Positions 8,887 to 20,044 of a stretch of 37,963 bases of DNA are shown here, piece by piece (positions within the stretch are counted from its first letter, which is position 1; each line of letters begins with the position of its first letter). The notes beneath the pieces are model-generated. The model was not told the DNA's origin and searched no databases. It worked only from the letters and a program-made list of their open reading frames with translations. The position numbers and the translations under genes were made by a program. This stretch comes from Hyphomicrobiales bacterium (GTDB taxonomy: Bacteria > Pseudomonadota > Alphaproteobacteria > Rhizobiales > Aestuariivirgaceae), in contig JAEUMJ010000008.1 of the NCBI GenBank assembly GCA_016792865.1, positions 1 to 37,963 of the forward strand. The letters run 5' to 3'.

Positions 8887-10353
8887 TCAGCGGATGGGAC
8901 GCAGCGCCTGATACAGGGCACGATAGCGGGGCAGCGCCGTCTCGAACCGCGCTTGCAGCACGGGGTCGGGCGCAATGACGCTGCTTTTCCGGGGCTTGCC
9001 GTAGACGCTCTCATTGCTTTCGCCGGTGAGCGCCTGGCGGGCGAGCCGCGCCACGCCGAGCGCCCCGCCCGTCTCGCTGGCGGGAATGACGGAAATCTCC
9101 CGGCCCAGAGCCGAGGCAATCATCCTCGCCCACAGCGCACTTCTGAAGCCGCCGCCCACGGCATAGAGAATGTGCGGCACGGTGCCGGTGCGGGTGAGAA
9201 CGTCATAGGCATCCGCAAGGGAGAGCGCGATTCCCTCCAGTGTTGCCCGCAGCATGTCGGCTTTGCCGGTACTGGCGTCCAGTCCCATGAAGGCGGCGCG
9301 CATGGCGGGATCGTCGTTGGGCGTCCGCTCGCCCGTGAGATAGGGAAGAAAGAGAAGCCGCGAAGGTTCCGCCAGACCTTTCTCCACCTGCTTCAGCAGC
9401 GCGGGGATCCGCTCGTGGGGCGCGAAGAGGGCTGCCGCCCAGGCGAGGGGAGACGCGCCGTTCAGCATCGCCGCCATCTGGAACCAGAGGCCGGGCAGCG
9501 CATGGGCGAAGGCGTGGATGTTCTGCACCGGGGCAGGAACGTGCCTGGTCTTGCTCACGAAGATCTGAGCCGCCGTGCCCAGCGAGATGACACCGTCGCC
9601 TTCGTTCACCAGCCCAAGGCCGAGGGTATTGGCGGCGGCGTCACCTGTTCCCGTGGCCACCGCAACACCGGAGGGAAGCCGCAGCGCCCGTGCTGCAGCA
9701 GGGGTGAGCGTGCCCGCCAGCGTGTTGCCGTCGCGGATCTCCGGCAATTGGCGCATGTGAAGGCCGGTGGCGGCCACGATGTCCGGGCACCATTGCCGCT
9801 TCGCCACGTCAAGCAGCCACATGCCGGAGGCATCGACAGGATCGGTGGCATGGCGGCCCGTCAGCCGGAAGCGCAGGTAATCCTTGGGGCAGAGCAGGAT
9901 GTCGGCCTCCGCCAGAAGAGCGGGCGCGTGGCTCCTGAGCCACAGCAGCTTGGGGGCGGTGAAGCCCGCCATGGCCCTGACCCCGGCAATTGCCGCGTGG
10001 CCCGGCAACCTGTCGTTGAGGGCCGCAGCCTCGCCCGCCGCCCGGCCGTCATTATGAAGGATGCAGGGCCGCAGCGGCTTGCCGTTCTTCAGCAAGACCG
10101 CGCCGTGCATGTGGCCTGAGAGGCCGATCGCCGCGACGTGCCGCCAATCGGCCTTGTGGCGGGCGGAAAGGTCGGCACAGGCGGCCTGGAGGGCGCTCCA
10201 CCAGTCTGCCGGGGCCTGTTCCGACCAGAGCGGTTTCGGCCGACGGGTCGCGACAGGGGCCGAAGCCGACCCGATCACCCGATGGCCGTCACTGAGCACG
10301 GCCTTGAGGGCAGTGGTGCCCAGGTCTATGCCCAAAACCCTGATCTTGCTCAT
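8887..10353 (-). CDS. xylB: Xylulokinase-like FGGY carbohydrate kinase
   Basis: A 488-residue FGGY-family kinase, closest in my reading to xylulokinase, which phosphorylates D-xylulose for the pentose phosphate pathway. The first actin-like domain shows VLGIDLGTTALKAVL (residues 5-19), PLWSEQ, IGLSGHMHGAVLL (the Met-His-Gly sugar site), ILHNDGR and GFTAPKLLWLR, then CPKDYLRFRLTG and DASGMWLLDVAKRQW. The second domain has TGTGDAAAN with the catalytic Asp, ISLGTAAQIF and LTGERTPNDDP. I chose ATG 10353 over the in-frame GTG two codons earlier because a purine-rich GGGAGGGGG element sits about seven bases upstream. No xylA or pentose transporter is nearby. The His in ILHNDGR and Ala after GD differ from E. 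coli XylB as I recall it, so another ketose substrate is possible. Confidence 0.85.
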   Translation of the reverse strand: MSKIRVLGIDLGTTALKAVLSDGHRVIGSASAPVATRRPKPLWSEQAPADWWSALQAACADLSARHKADWRHVAAIGLSGHMHGAVLLKNGKPLRPCILHNDGRAAGEAAALNDRLPGHAAIAGVRAMAGFTAPKLLWLRSHAPALLAEADILLCPKDYLRFRLTGRHATDPVDASGMWLLDVAKRQWCPDIVAATGLHMRQLPEIRDGNTLAGTLTPAAARALRLPSGVAVATGTGDAAANTLGLGLVNEGDGVISLGTAAQIFVSKTRHVPAPVQNIHAFAHALPGLWFQMAAMLNGASPLAWAAALFAPHERIPALLKQVEKGLAEPSRLLFLPYLTGERTPNDDPAMRAAFMGLDASTGKADMLRATLEGIALSLADAYDVLTRTGTVPHILYAVGGGFRSALWARMIASALGREISVIPASETGGALGVARLARQALTGESNESVYGKPRKSSVIAPDPVLQARFETALPRYRALYQALRPIR

Positions 10354-10378
10354 CTCCACCCCCTCCCGAATCGCGCAA

Positions 10379-10407
10379 TTGACGGCGGCGGCCCTTCATG
10401 CCTATAA
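10379..10407 (+). promoter_or_regulatory. Probable sigma-70 promoter of rpsT
   Basis: A -35 element TTGACG (10379-10384) and a -10 element CTATAA (10402-10407) are separated by 17 bases, a close match to the alphaproteobacterial housekeeping consensus. Transcription would start near 10414, leaving a leader of about 95 bases before rpsT. This is the clearest promoter in the window. Confidence 0.7.
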
Positions 10408-10509
10408 GCCCGCCATTCCCAAAGCCGCTGCCGCGCCAGGGGGGTCTGCAAGGTCCCGTGGTTCGGATGCGGCCATTTACGTTTGAACACATTGAAGCAG
10501 GATTGATCC

Positions 10510-10776
10510 ATGGCCAACACTTCCTCCGCCAAGAAGGCAACCCGCGTTGCCGGCCGGCGCACCCTCATCAACAAGAACCGCATTTCCGCGGTTCGCACTG
10601 CGGTGCGCAAGGTGGAAGAAGCCGTGACCGCCGGCAAGAAGGCCGACGCCGAAGCCGCCCTCAAGGCCGCCGCCCCGGCGCTGGCCCGTGGCGCCCAGAA
10701 GGGCGTGATGCACAAGAATGCCGCCTCGCGGAAGATTTCGCGCCTCACCAAGCGCATCAAGGCCATGCAGGCCTGA
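10510..10776 (+). CDS. rpsT: 30S ribosomal protein S20
   Basis: An 88-residue basic protein that binds 16S rRNA early in small-subunit assembly. The N-terminus [21 protein letters not shown] and the Lys/Arg/Ala-rich helices ending [19 protein letters not shown] are typical of S20, and the length is exact for alphaproteobacteria. It is a single-gene unit with its own promoter (10379-10407) and an intrinsic terminator (10804-10838), and lies upstream of dnaA as in many alphaproteobacteria. Confidence 0.98.
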   Translation: MANTSSAKKATRVAGRRTLINKNRISAVRTAVRKVEEAVTAGKKADAEAALKAAAPALARGAQKGVMHKNAASRKISRLTKRIKAMQA

Positions 10777-10803
10777 TCGATCCAACCGGATTTTTCCCGT
10801 TTG

Positions 10804-10838
10804 AATCCGCCGTGGGCAACCCCGGCGGATTTTTTTTG
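10804..10838 (+). terminator. Rho-independent terminator of rpsT
   Basis: AATCCGCCG (10804-10812) pairs perfectly with CGGCGGATT (10823-10831) around a 10-base loop and runs into an eight-T tract. A GANTC site (10803-10807) overlaps its left arm. Confidence 0.92.
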
Positions 10839-10928
10839 TCACACAAATGACCTTTCCGGGTGCCCGACTCCGGGTACGGATGTTCCGGGAACGGACAGAT
10901 GTTATACAAGAAATCCTTGTTTATCGGC

Positions 10929-10942
10929 TACTTAAGTACTTA
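10929..10942. repeat. Two overlapping 10-base palindromes in AT-rich patch
   Basis: TACTTAAGTA (10929-10938) and TAAGTACTTA (10933-10942) are each perfect palindromes sharing six bases. They sit inside the most AT-rich part of the dnaA upstream region. They could be a protein-binding site or part of an unwinding element. Confidence 0.5.
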
Positions 10943-11035
10943 TGGGCGCTTTGGTTACGGAATCATGTCCGAAGCACCCGTTCAAAGGCGCGGAGCGGCA
11001 ATTTGGCCCCGGAACCTGTGGCATTTTTGCCGCTT

Positions 11036-11059
11036 CTTGATTCAAGGCCTTGAATCAAG
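11036..11059. repeat. Perfect 24-base palindrome with paired GANTC sites
   Basis: The half-site CTTGATTCAAGG (11036-11047) is followed directly by its exact reverse complement (11048-11059), with no spacer. Each half carries one GANTC site. It is not followed by a T-run, so it is not a terminator. It looks like a binding site for a symmetric regulator or a methylation-sensitive switch. Confidence 0.75.
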
Positions 11060-11114
11060 GGCTTGGACGGCTGGCCTGAGACGCCTCCGGGCCGGGGCCG
11101 CCGGATGGCAGTGT

Positions 11115-11126
11115 TCCGTATACGGA
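11115..11126. repeat. 12-base palindrome upstream of dnaA
   Basis: TCCGTATACGGA is a perfect palindrome immediately left of a pair of GANTC sites (11128-11140) that are themselves arranged as an inverted repeat with a 3-base spacer. Likely part of the same control region. Confidence 0.45.
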
Positions 11127-11171
11127 CGAATCGATGATTCCGTTTGCGCCGCCCGAAAGCGCTTTTGTAAG

Positions 11172-11180
11172 TTGTCCACA
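11172..11180 (+). promoter_or_regulatory. DnaA-box-like 9-mer
   Basis: TTGTCCACA differs from the consensus TTATCCACA at one position. It lies 264 bases before the dnaA start, a place consistent with DnaA autoregulation. It is the only good match I found in this intergenic region on either strand, which argues against a typical multi-box origin here. Confidence 0.5.
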
Positions 11181-11443
11181 GGACGACGGGGCAGAAGACC
11201 AACAAACCTGTTCGATCCGGGGGCCTGGCTGGGCCTCAAGTCAGGGAGTTGTGGGGTTGTTGTAGAAACAAGTGAGCGGCGGCGGTTCACCCTGAGGCGG
11301 GGTGACGCCAGTAAGGCGCCATGTGGCGCAAAGACAGAACTGAACGTTGTGTGGTCCCGTGAGTGAACCATCAGGTGCGTGCATCTGGAGGGGTCTTCGC
11401 TTGACCATGCGGCAATGAACAGACGGGGCAAGAAGAGAACATC

Positions 11444-12970
11444 ATGACAGGCGGACAGGCAGCGGAACGCATGGAAGACAACGGGAAGGGCGGCCCTGGG
11501 GCGGGTCCGGCTTCCGCGATGGCAAACCCCCTCCTCCGCGACACCTGGACCCGCGTGGCCCAGCGCCTGCGGGCGGAGCTGGGTGACGACCTGTTCAATT
11601 CCTGGTTCGGCCGCATGGAGCCGGAGAGCTTCATCGACAACACCATGATCGTGTCGGTGCCCACCCGCTTCCTCAAGAGCTGGATCGAGAACCATTACAT
11701 TGCCAAGCTGACCAAGATCGCCGCTGCCGAGTTTGCCGGGCTGGCACAGGTGCAGGTGCGCGTGCGCGTGCAGGGTACGGCGGCGCAGTCTCCCACCGTT
11801 CCGCGTGCCGTCGTGTCGGCCCCGCGCCACGGCGGAGAGGCGCGTTCCGGAGATGCGCCGAGCCTCCAGCCCATGGCGAGCTTCATGCCGCAGGCGGCGG
11901 AAGCGGCCCTGGCCCGCGCCACGGTCATCGACGAGAGCCAGACCTTCGACAGCTTCATGGTCGGCCAGTCGAACCAGCTGGCCCACGCCGCGGCCATGCG
12001 CGTCGCCAATGCGGCGCAGGGAATGCCCGTCGGCTTCAACCCGCTTTACATTCATGCCGGTGCCGGTCTCGGCAAGACCCACCTGCTCAATGCGATTGCC
12101 CAGCGCATCCGCGAGACGCAGCCCATGCGCAAGGTCATGGTGATGACCGCCGAGCGCTTCATGTACACCTTCATCCATGCCGTGCGGCAGCGCGACACGC
12201 TTTCCTTCAAGGACCAGTTCCAGTCGGTTGACGTGCTCCTGATCGATGACTTCCAGTTCCTGCAGGGCAAGGCCATCCAGCAGGAATTCTGCCACGCCTT
12301 CAATTCGCTGGTGGACCAGCGCCGCCAGGTGGTGGTGGCAGCCGACGTGCCGCCCGCCCAGCTCGACACCGTGGACCAGCGCATGCGTTCGCGCCTCATG
12401 GGCGGGCTGGTGGTCGATATTGAATCGCCCGACCAGGGGCTTCGCCGCAAGATCCTCTCGGTGCGCCGCGACCTCCTCGTGTCGCGCGATCCGGCCGCCA
12501 TGGTGAGCGACGAGATCCTTGAACTGGTTGCCGAGCGTGTCACCGGCGGTGGCCGTGAACTGGAAGGGGCGCTGAACCGCATTGCCGCCTTCCAGCAGTT
12601 CAACAACCAGCCGATCACGCTCGACCTCGCCTCGATGGTGTTGCGCGATGCCGCCGCCCAGGGCCAGGACGCAGGCCGCATCAAGATCGACGACATCCTG
12701 AAGGTGGTGGGGCGTCACTACAACGTCTCGAAAAACGACCTGCTCTCGCCGCGCCGCGCCCGCAATGTGGTGGTGCCACGCCAGATCGGCATGTATCTCG
12801 CCAAGAAGCTGACCAGCCGCAGCCTGCCGGAGATCGGCCGCCGCTTCGGGGGCCGCGACCATTCCACCGTGCTCCACGCGGTGCGCAAGATCGACGACAT
12901 GATGCGGGCCGACGAGAAACTAGCAAAGGATCTCGCCCAGCTCATCCGCCTGATCGAGCAGGGGGCGTGA
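11444..12970 (+). CDS. dnaA: Chromosomal replication initiator protein DnaA
   Basis: A 508-residue AAA+ initiator that binds DnaA boxes at oriC, melts the DNA and recruits the helicase. Domain I (about residues 28-100) contains WTRVAQRLRAELGDDLFNSWF, and the variable domain II ends near 155. Domain III has Walker A GAGLGKTH (206-213), Walker B LLIDD (265-269) and sensor motifs. Domain IV carries the DNA-binding helix-turn-helix with RQIGMYLAKKLT and the GGRDHSTVLHAV signature. The ATG at 11444 is preceded by AAGAGAA; an extra N-terminal Gly-rich stretch of about 27 residues precedes domain I, so a slightly downstream start cannot be excluded. A terminator at 13047-13075 follows, so dnaN probably has its own promoter. 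Confidence 0.98.
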   Translation: MTGGQAAERMEDNGKGGPGAGPASAMANPLLRDTWTRVAQRLRAELGDDLFNSWFGRMEPESFIDNTMIVSVPTRFLKSWIENHYIAKLTKIAAAEFAGLAQVQVRVRVQGTAAQSPTVPRAVVSAPRHGGEARSGDAPSLQPMASFMPQAAEAALARATVIDESQTFDSFMVGQSNQLAHAAAMRVANAAQGMPVGFNPLYIHAGAGLGKTHLLNAIAQRIRETQPMRKVMVMTAERFMYTFIHAVRQRDTLSFKDQFQSVDVLLIDDFQFLQGKAIQQEFCHAFNSLVDQRRQVVVAADVPPAQLDTVDQRMRSRLMGGLVVDIESPDQGLRRKILSVRRDLLVSRDPAAMVSDEILELVAERVTGGGRELEGALNRIAAFQQFNNQPITLDLASMVLRDAAAQGQDAGRIKIDDILKVVGRHYNVSKNDLLSPRRARNVVVPRQIGMYLAKKLTSRSLPEIGRRFGGRDHSTVLHAVRKIDDMMRADEKLAKDLAQLIRLIEQGA

Positions 12971-13046
12971 CGGGCCCGGATTCCGGGCATGATCCGCTTC
13001 ACGCCGCGCCACGGCCTCCCTTCCGCAGGGGGGCCTGAAGGGCAGG

Positions 13047-13075
13047 GGCCGGCCATCGCGGGCCGGCCACTTTTT
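13047..13075 (+). terminator. Rho-independent terminator of dnaA
   Basis: GGCCGGCC (13047-13054) pairs with GGCCGGCC (13061-13068) across a 6-base loop, followed by AC and five T. The downstream 90 bases to dnaN are more AT-rich and would hold the dnaN promoter. Confidence 0.75.
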
Positions 13076-13169
13076 GCTTCAAAACCGCTGCAAATCCATT
13101 GCTAAACAAAGCCGTTCGCGCCATTGTCGCTGGCCCCAAGCAACACTCTTTTCGGACGATCCGGCGATC

Positions 13170-14294
13170 ATGCGCGTTACCATTGAACGGTCTGCTTTTC
13201 TCAAGGCCCTGAACCATGTGCAGAGCGTGGTGGAGCGGCGCAACACCATTCCGATCCTCTCGAACGTGCTCGTGCAATCCGACAAGGACAAGGTGCGCCT
13301 CACCGCCACCGACCTCGACATCGAGATCGTTGAAACCGTGGCGGCGGAAACCGCTCGCAATGGCGCGGCCACGGTGCCGGCCCACATGCTCTATGACATC
13401 GTGCGCAAGCTGCCCGACGGCGCGCAGCTTGAGCTGGAACAGGGGCCGGATGCGGGCCGCGTCAACATCAAGGCCGGGCGCTCGCGCTTCCAGTTGCAGG
13501 CGCTGCCGCCGGAAGACTTCCCCGACCTGTCTTCAGGTGAACTGGGCAACAGCTTCACGCTGTCCTCCGGCGAGCTTCGCCGCCTGATCGAGAAGACGCG
13601 CTTTGCCATCTCGACCGAAGAAACGCGCTATTACCTGAACGGCATCTACCTGCATCAGGCGAAGGAACACGTCTCAGGGGCGGCGATGCTGCGGGCCGTC
13701 GCCACCGACGGCCACCGCCTTGCCCAGTCGCAGGTGGCGCTGCCGGAAGGTGCCTCGGGCATGCCGGGCATCATCGTGCCGCGCAAGACCGTGCTGGAAG
13801 TGGTGAAGCTCATCGAGGGCGATGACACCGAAGTGCAGGTCTCGCTGTCCTCCTCCAAGATCCGGTTTGCGGCGGGGAACCTGATCCTGACCTCGAAGCT
13901 CATCGACGGCACCTTCCCGGACTATGAGCGGGTCATTCCCCGCAACCACGACAAGACGCTGGATGTGGATGCGAAGTCCTTCTCGGATGCGGTGGACCGC
14001 GTGTCCACCATCTCGCTGGAAAAGAGCCGGGCGGTGAAGCTGATGCTCGCCGACGGGCGGATGACGCTGGTGGTGAACAATCCCGACAGCGGTTCCGCCG
14101 AAGAGGAAGTGGCGGTCGAATACAACAAGGATCCGCTCGAAATCGGCTTCAACTCCCGCTACCTCCTCGATGTCGCGGGCCAGATCACGGCCGAGAACAT
14201 GCGCTTCGAGTTGCAGGACGCAGGCTCCCCCACCGTGGTGCGCGATCCCAAGGATGAGCAGTCGCTCTATGTGCTGATGCCCATGCGGGTGTAA
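13170..14294 (+). CDS. dnaN: DNA polymerase III sliding clamp (beta subunit)
   Basis: A 374-residue clamp that dimerises into a ring around DNA and tethers polymerase III and other partners. The start at 13170 gives the family N-terminus MRVTIERSAFLKALNHVQSV with RRNTIPILSNV; upstream in-frame codons add a non-conserved extension. Three structurally repeated clamp domains follow, with ATDLDIEI, FPDLSSGE, ETRYYLNGI, ATDGHRLA, FPDYERVIP and the C-terminal QSLYVLMPMRV, whose last residues line the partner-binding groove. recF starts 11 bases after the stop, so dnaN and recF are probably one transcript. Confidence 0.98.
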   Translation: MRVTIERSAFLKALNHVQSVVERRNTIPILSNVLVQSDKDKVRLTATDLDIEIVETVAAETARNGAATVPAHMLYDIVRKLPDGAQLELEQGPDAGRVNIKAGRSRFQLQALPPEDFPDLSSGELGNSFTLSSGELRRLIEKTRFAISTEETRYYLNGIYLHQAKEHVSGAAMLRAVATDGHRLAQSQVALPEGASGMPGIIVPRKTVLEVVKLIEGDDTEVQVSLSSSKIRFAAGNLILTSKLIDGTFPDYERVIPRNHDKTLDVDAKSFSDAVDRVSTISLEKSRAVKLMLADGRMTLVVNNPDSGSAEEEVAVEYNKDPLEIGFNSRYLLDVAGQITAENMRFELQDAGSPTVVRDPKDEQSLYVLMPMRV

Positions 14295-14305
14295 GCAAGG
14301 GGCAT

Positions 14306-15445
14306 ATGGCCAACCGCACTGCCGTCACACGGCTTACCCTCACCGACTTCCGCAATTACGCCCATGTGCGGCTGGAACCGCGCCAGCCGCTTGTGGCGCT
14401 GGCCGGCGCCAACGGGGCCGGCAAGACCAATCTCCTTGAGGCGGTCTCGCTGCTCACGCCGGGGCGGGGCCTGCGCGGTGTGGAATTCCCTGCGCTGGCC
14501 CGCCAGGGCGGCTCCGGGCAGTGGGCCGTGGCGGCGAGCGTGGAAACACCCCAGGGCGAAATGGAACTGGGCACCGGCTGGCGGCCCACCGAAGACGGCG
14601 AGATGCCCTCGACGCGCGCCGTGATGATCGACGGGATTCAGCAGAAGTCGGCGGGCAGCCTCGCGGGCCTGATGCGGATAGTGTGGCTCACGCCCGCCAT
14701 GGACCGCCTGTTCCAGGGCGCACCCGGCGACCGCCGCCGTTTCCTCGATCGCATGGTGGTGCTGTTCGATGCCGAGCATGCGGGCCGGGTGAACGCCTTC
14801 GAGAAGCTGATGCGCGAGCGCAATGCGCTGCTCGCCGAACCGAATCCCGATGCGGCCTGGCTGTCCAGCCTCGAAATGCAGATGGCGGAAAGTGCCGTTG
14901 CGGTTTCCGCCGCGCGTCTCGCCGCAATCAACATCCTGGCGCGTCATGTGGCGCAGTCGGAACACCATGGGCCATTCCCGTGGGCGGCGCTCTCCATCAC
15001 GGGAGCCATGGAAGATCTGGTGATGCAGCACCCCGCCGTCGAGGCGGAGGACATCTACCGCCGCGAGCTGGCGCGGAGCCGTGCCGCCGACCGTGCGGCG
15101 GGCCGCGCCCTCGCCGGGCCTCACCGGAGCGATCTCCATGTGGTGCATGGACCCAAGGCCATGGCCGCCGAATTCTGTTCCACCGGCGAGCAGAAGGCGC
15201 TGCTGATCGGCCTCATTTTGGCGCAGGCGCGGGCGGCCCGGAGCCTGTTCGGCGCAAGCCCCCTGCTGCTTCTTGACGAAATTGCCGCCCACCTCGATCC
15301 GGCCCGCCGCGGGGCCCTCTTCCGGCTCCTGGAAAGCCTTGGATCCCAAGTGTTTATGACCGGGACCGAGGCTTCACTTTTTGATGGCATTGGGGCCTCG
15401 GCAGTGGTGTATCAGGTGGATGGCGGGCAGCTCTCCGAATCATGA
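14306..15445 (+). CDS. recF: DNA replication and repair protein RecF
   Basis: A 379-residue SMC-like ATPase that loads or helps RecA at gapped DNA. The N-terminus has LTLTDFRNYAHVRLE and Walker A GANGAGKTNLLEA (about residues 33-45). The RecF segment TPAMDRLFQGAPGDRRRFLDRM, the ABC-type signature STGEQKALLIGL and Walker B LLLLDEIAAHLD follow, near the C-terminus. Length is normal. It lies 11 bases after dnaN and 33 bases before gyrB, the classic order, which suggests co-transcription. Confidence 0.97.
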   Translation: MANRTAVTRLTLTDFRNYAHVRLEPRQPLVALAGANGAGKTNLLEAVSLLTPGRGLRGVEFPALARQGGSGQWAVAASVETPQGEMELGTGWRPTEDGEMPSTRAVMIDGIQQKSAGSLAGLMRIVWLTPAMDRLFQGAPGDRRRFLDRMVVLFDAEHAGRVNAFEKLMRERNALLAEPNPDAAWLSSLEMQMAESAVAVSAARLAAINILARHVAQSEHHGPFPWAALSITGAMEDLVMQHPAVEAEDIYRRELARSRAADRAAGRALAGPHRSDLHVVHGPKAMAAEFCSTGEQKALLIGLILAQARAARSLFGASPLLLLDEIAAHLDPARRGALFRLLESLGSQVFMTGTEASLFDGIGASAVVYQVDGGQLSES

Positions 15446-15472
15446 AGGGAGCCCATTCACCCGCGCCCCTGA

Positions 15473-17923
<2,451 letters not shown>

Positions 17924-20044
17924 TCAGTAGAGCGTGCCGTCCTTGCGGGGCGGCAGCCGCTCGATGATGGGCGGATCGTTCTCATCCAGGCCGAAGATGC
18001 GGGCGAGGAGTCCGCGCTTCCGCTTCTTCTGGCGCGGTTCCGGAATGTCCTCCTCGTTGGCGAGCAGGGGATCGTCCTCCATCACGTCGGTGGGCACGTT
18101 CTCGGAAATCACAGGCTCGTCGGTATCCGCAGCCTCGATCTCGCCGGGAAGGATGCGCGGCTCAAGTCCCTTGTGGGCCTCCTCCATCACGTCCTTCCAC
18201 ACCAGGGCGGGAAGCGATCCCCCCGTCACCTTCCGTGTCGGGGAGTTGTCGTCGTTCCCCATCCACACGCCGGTGATGTAGTAAGGCGTGAAGCCGATGA
18301 ACCAGGTGTCGCGGTAATCCTGGCTGGTGCCGGTCTTGCCGCCGATATCGAGATTGCCAAATGCGGCCTTTGTGCCCGTGCCGTCGCGCACCACGGCGCG
18401 GAAGAGCATGTTCATGGCGCCAAGGTCGGCGTTGCTCACGACCTGGCCAAGTCCGGAACCTTGCCGCTGATAAAGCACCTTCCCGCTCCGGGTGTAGATG
18501 CGCGTCACCACGTATGGTTCCACGCCGTAGCCGCCATTGGCGAACGGCACGAAGGCCGAGGTCATTTCAAGCGGCGTCACTTCGGAGGTGCCGAGTGCGA
18601 TCGTCGCATCGGTTCCGAGCGGCGAGGCGATGCCGAGGCGGTGGGCCACGGCAGCCACGGCGGCTGGCGTCACTGCCTGGCCGAGCCGGGCGGCAACCGT
18701 ATTGATGGAGAGGGCGAAGGCGCGTTCCAGCGTCACCGGCCCCAGGTATTTCCGGGTGTAGTTTTCCGGTTCCCAGTTGCCGATGCGGATGGGTTCATCC
18801 ACTTCGATCGTTTCCGGGCGATAACCCGCCTCGATCGCCGCCAGGTAGACGAAGGCCTTGAAGGCGGAGCCGGGCTGGCGCTTTGCCTTCACGGCGCGGT
18901 TGAACTGGCTCTTCTTGTAGGAACGGCCACCCACCAGCGCCTTCACCGCACCGGTCGGGTCGAGGGTGACGAGTGCACCTTCGCTGATCTTCAGCTTCTT
19001 GCCGTTGTCGGCCAGACGCTTGCGCAGGCTGGCTTCCGCCTTCAATTGCAGCACGGTGTCGAGCGTCGTCTCGATGACCAGCGATTCCCTGTTGTCCTTG
19101 GTGAACAGCGGCAACTGATCGACGATCCAGTCCACCGCATACTGGGTGGCGGGCACATAGTCGGCGGGTGTGGTGTTGGTGGAGGAGGCAAGCGCCTCCA
19201 GCATGTCGGCGTCGCTGATGTAACCTTCCCGCACCATGCTTTGCAGCACCAGCGTGGCACGCTGGCGGGCCTCTTCGGGGCGCTTGGCGGGATTGTAGTT
19301 CGACGGCGCCTTGAGAAGTCCGGCAAGCGTTGCCGCTTCCATCACCGTCAGCTCCTCCGGCCCCTTGTTGTAGAAAGCACGGGACGCCTTGTCGATGCCG
19401 TTGCTGCCGCCGCCGAAATAGACGCGGTTGAGGTAGAGCTGGAGGATTTCGTCCTTGCTGAACTTGGTCTCAAGCCAGATCGCCAGCACCGCTTCCTGGA
19501 GCTTCCGGTTCAGGGTGCGTTCGGGCGAGAGGAAGAGGTTCTTGGCAAGCTGCTGGGTAAGGGTTGAGCCGCCCTGGGTCAGGCGCCCGCCGCGCAGGTT
19601 GTTGGCCATGGCGCGTGCCAGCCCCCACGGGTCGATGCCATGGTGGCTGTAGAAACGGCGGTCCTCAATTGCGATGATGGCGTTGGGAACGTAATCGGGC
19701 AGGGCTTCGATGTTGACGCTGTCGCCGAAGAAGGTGCCGCGCTGGGCCAGCTCGGTGCCATCCGAGGCGAGGATCATGATGCCGGGTTCGCGTTCCGGGA
19801 TCTGGAAGACGCCGTTCTGCGCGAGGGTGAACCAGACAAAGGCGAAGGTGGCCGCGCCCGCAACCGCAGCCCAGAGGCCAAGCGCCAGGGTAAAGCGCAA
19901 CAGCCAGCCCAACAGGCTCCGCCGCCTCTTGCTGCGGGGAGGTTCGGCGCGTGCCCCGCGCCCCTTGGCGAACAGTTGTGGCTCCTGCCGTCCACGTCGC
20001 TGCGATTGCGCGGCCTTTTTCTTGCGGCCGCCAAACAAGCCCAT
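17924..20044 (-). CDS. Class A penicillin-binding protein 1A (glycosyltransferase/transpeptidase)
   Basis: A 706-residue bifunctional peptidoglycan synthase. A basic cytoplasmic tail (residues 1-42) precedes one membrane anchor (43-73). The GT51 domain contains the catalytic [10 protein letters not shown] (Glu127), [19 protein letters not shown] and the [18 protein letters not shown] motif. The transpeptidase domain has the active-site Ser393 in PGSAFK, SIN (446-448) and KTGTS (570-574). The C-terminal tail is acidic and then basic (QKKRKRG). It polymerises and cross-links murein outside the inner membrane. The ATG at 20044 begins [10 protein letters not shown]. The gene is transcribed alone and converges on gyrB without an intervening terminator. 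Confidence 0.94.
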   Translation of the reverse strand: MGLFGGRKKKAAQSQRRGRQEPQLFAKGRGARAEPPRSKRRRSLLGWLLRFTLALGLWAAVAGAATFAFVWFTLAQNGVFQIPEREPGIMILASDGTELAQRGTFFGDSVNIEALPDYVPNAIIAIEDRRFYSHHGIDPWGLARAMANNLRGGRLTQGGSTLTQQLAKNLFLSPERTLNRKLQEAVLAIWLETKFSKDEILQLYLNRVYFGGGSNGIDKASRAFYNKGPEELTVMEAATLAGLLKAPSNYNPAKRPEEARQRATLVLQSMVREGYISDADMLEALASSTNTTPADYVPATQYAVDWIVDQLPLFTKDNRESLVIETTLDTVLQLKAEASLRKRLADNGKKLKISEGALVTLDPTGAVKALVGGRSYKKSQFNRAVKAKRQPGSAFKAFVYLAAIEAGYRPETIEVDEPIRIGNWEPENYTRKYLGPVTLERAFALSINTVAARLGQAVTPAAVAAVAHRLGIASPLGTDATIALGTSEVTPLEMTSAFVPFANGGYGVEPYVVTRIYTRSGKVLYQRQGSGLGQVVSNADLGAMNMLFRAVVRDGTGTKAAFGNLDIGGKTGTSQDYRDTWFIGFTPYYITGVWMGNDDNSPTRKVTGGSLPALVWKDVMEEAHKGLEPRILPGEIEAADTDEPVISENVPTDVMEDDPLLANEEDIPEPRQKKRKRGLLARIFGLDENDPPIIERLPPRKDGTLY

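Larger units (their letters stand above)
10866..11140. promoter_or_regulatory. Cluster of six GANTC (CcrM-type) methylation sites
   Basis: GANTC occurs at 10866-10870, 10960-10964, 11039-11043, 11052-11056, 11128-11132 and 11136-11140; a seventh is at 10803-10807. About one would be expected by chance in this length. In alphaproteobacteria CcrM methylates GANTC late in the cell cycle, and hemimethylation after fork passage tunes promoters such as that of dnaA. The same role here is inference. Confidence 0.6.
10839..11443. promoter_or_regulatory. Long dnaA upstream control region, possible origin-associated sequence
   Basis: These 605 bases between the rpsT terminator and dnaA contain no credible gene; open frames here look like GC-driven chance ORFs. 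The region holds an AT-rich patch (about 10898-10945, roughly one-third GC), several perfect palindromes (10929-10942, 11036-11059, 11115-11126), six GANTC sites between 10866 and 11140, and one DnaA-box-like 9-mer (11172-11180). Two short hairpins lie closer to dnaA: TCACCC/GGGTGA (11287-11305) and GCGCCA/TGGCGC (11316-11329). I could not place a convincing -35/-10 pair. It most likely controls dnaA transcription by methylation state and DnaA feedback; an origin role is possible but unproven. Confidence 0.6.

Noticed and set aside
10860-11366. A 168-codon open frame across the dnaA upstream region
   Set aside because: It crosses the palindromes and AT-rich patch, has no recognisable domain and looks like a GC-driven chance ORF.
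11042-12877. A 611-codon minus-strand frame opposite dnaA
   Set aside because: It is the antisense shadow of dnaA; its composition mirrors the codon pattern of the real gene.
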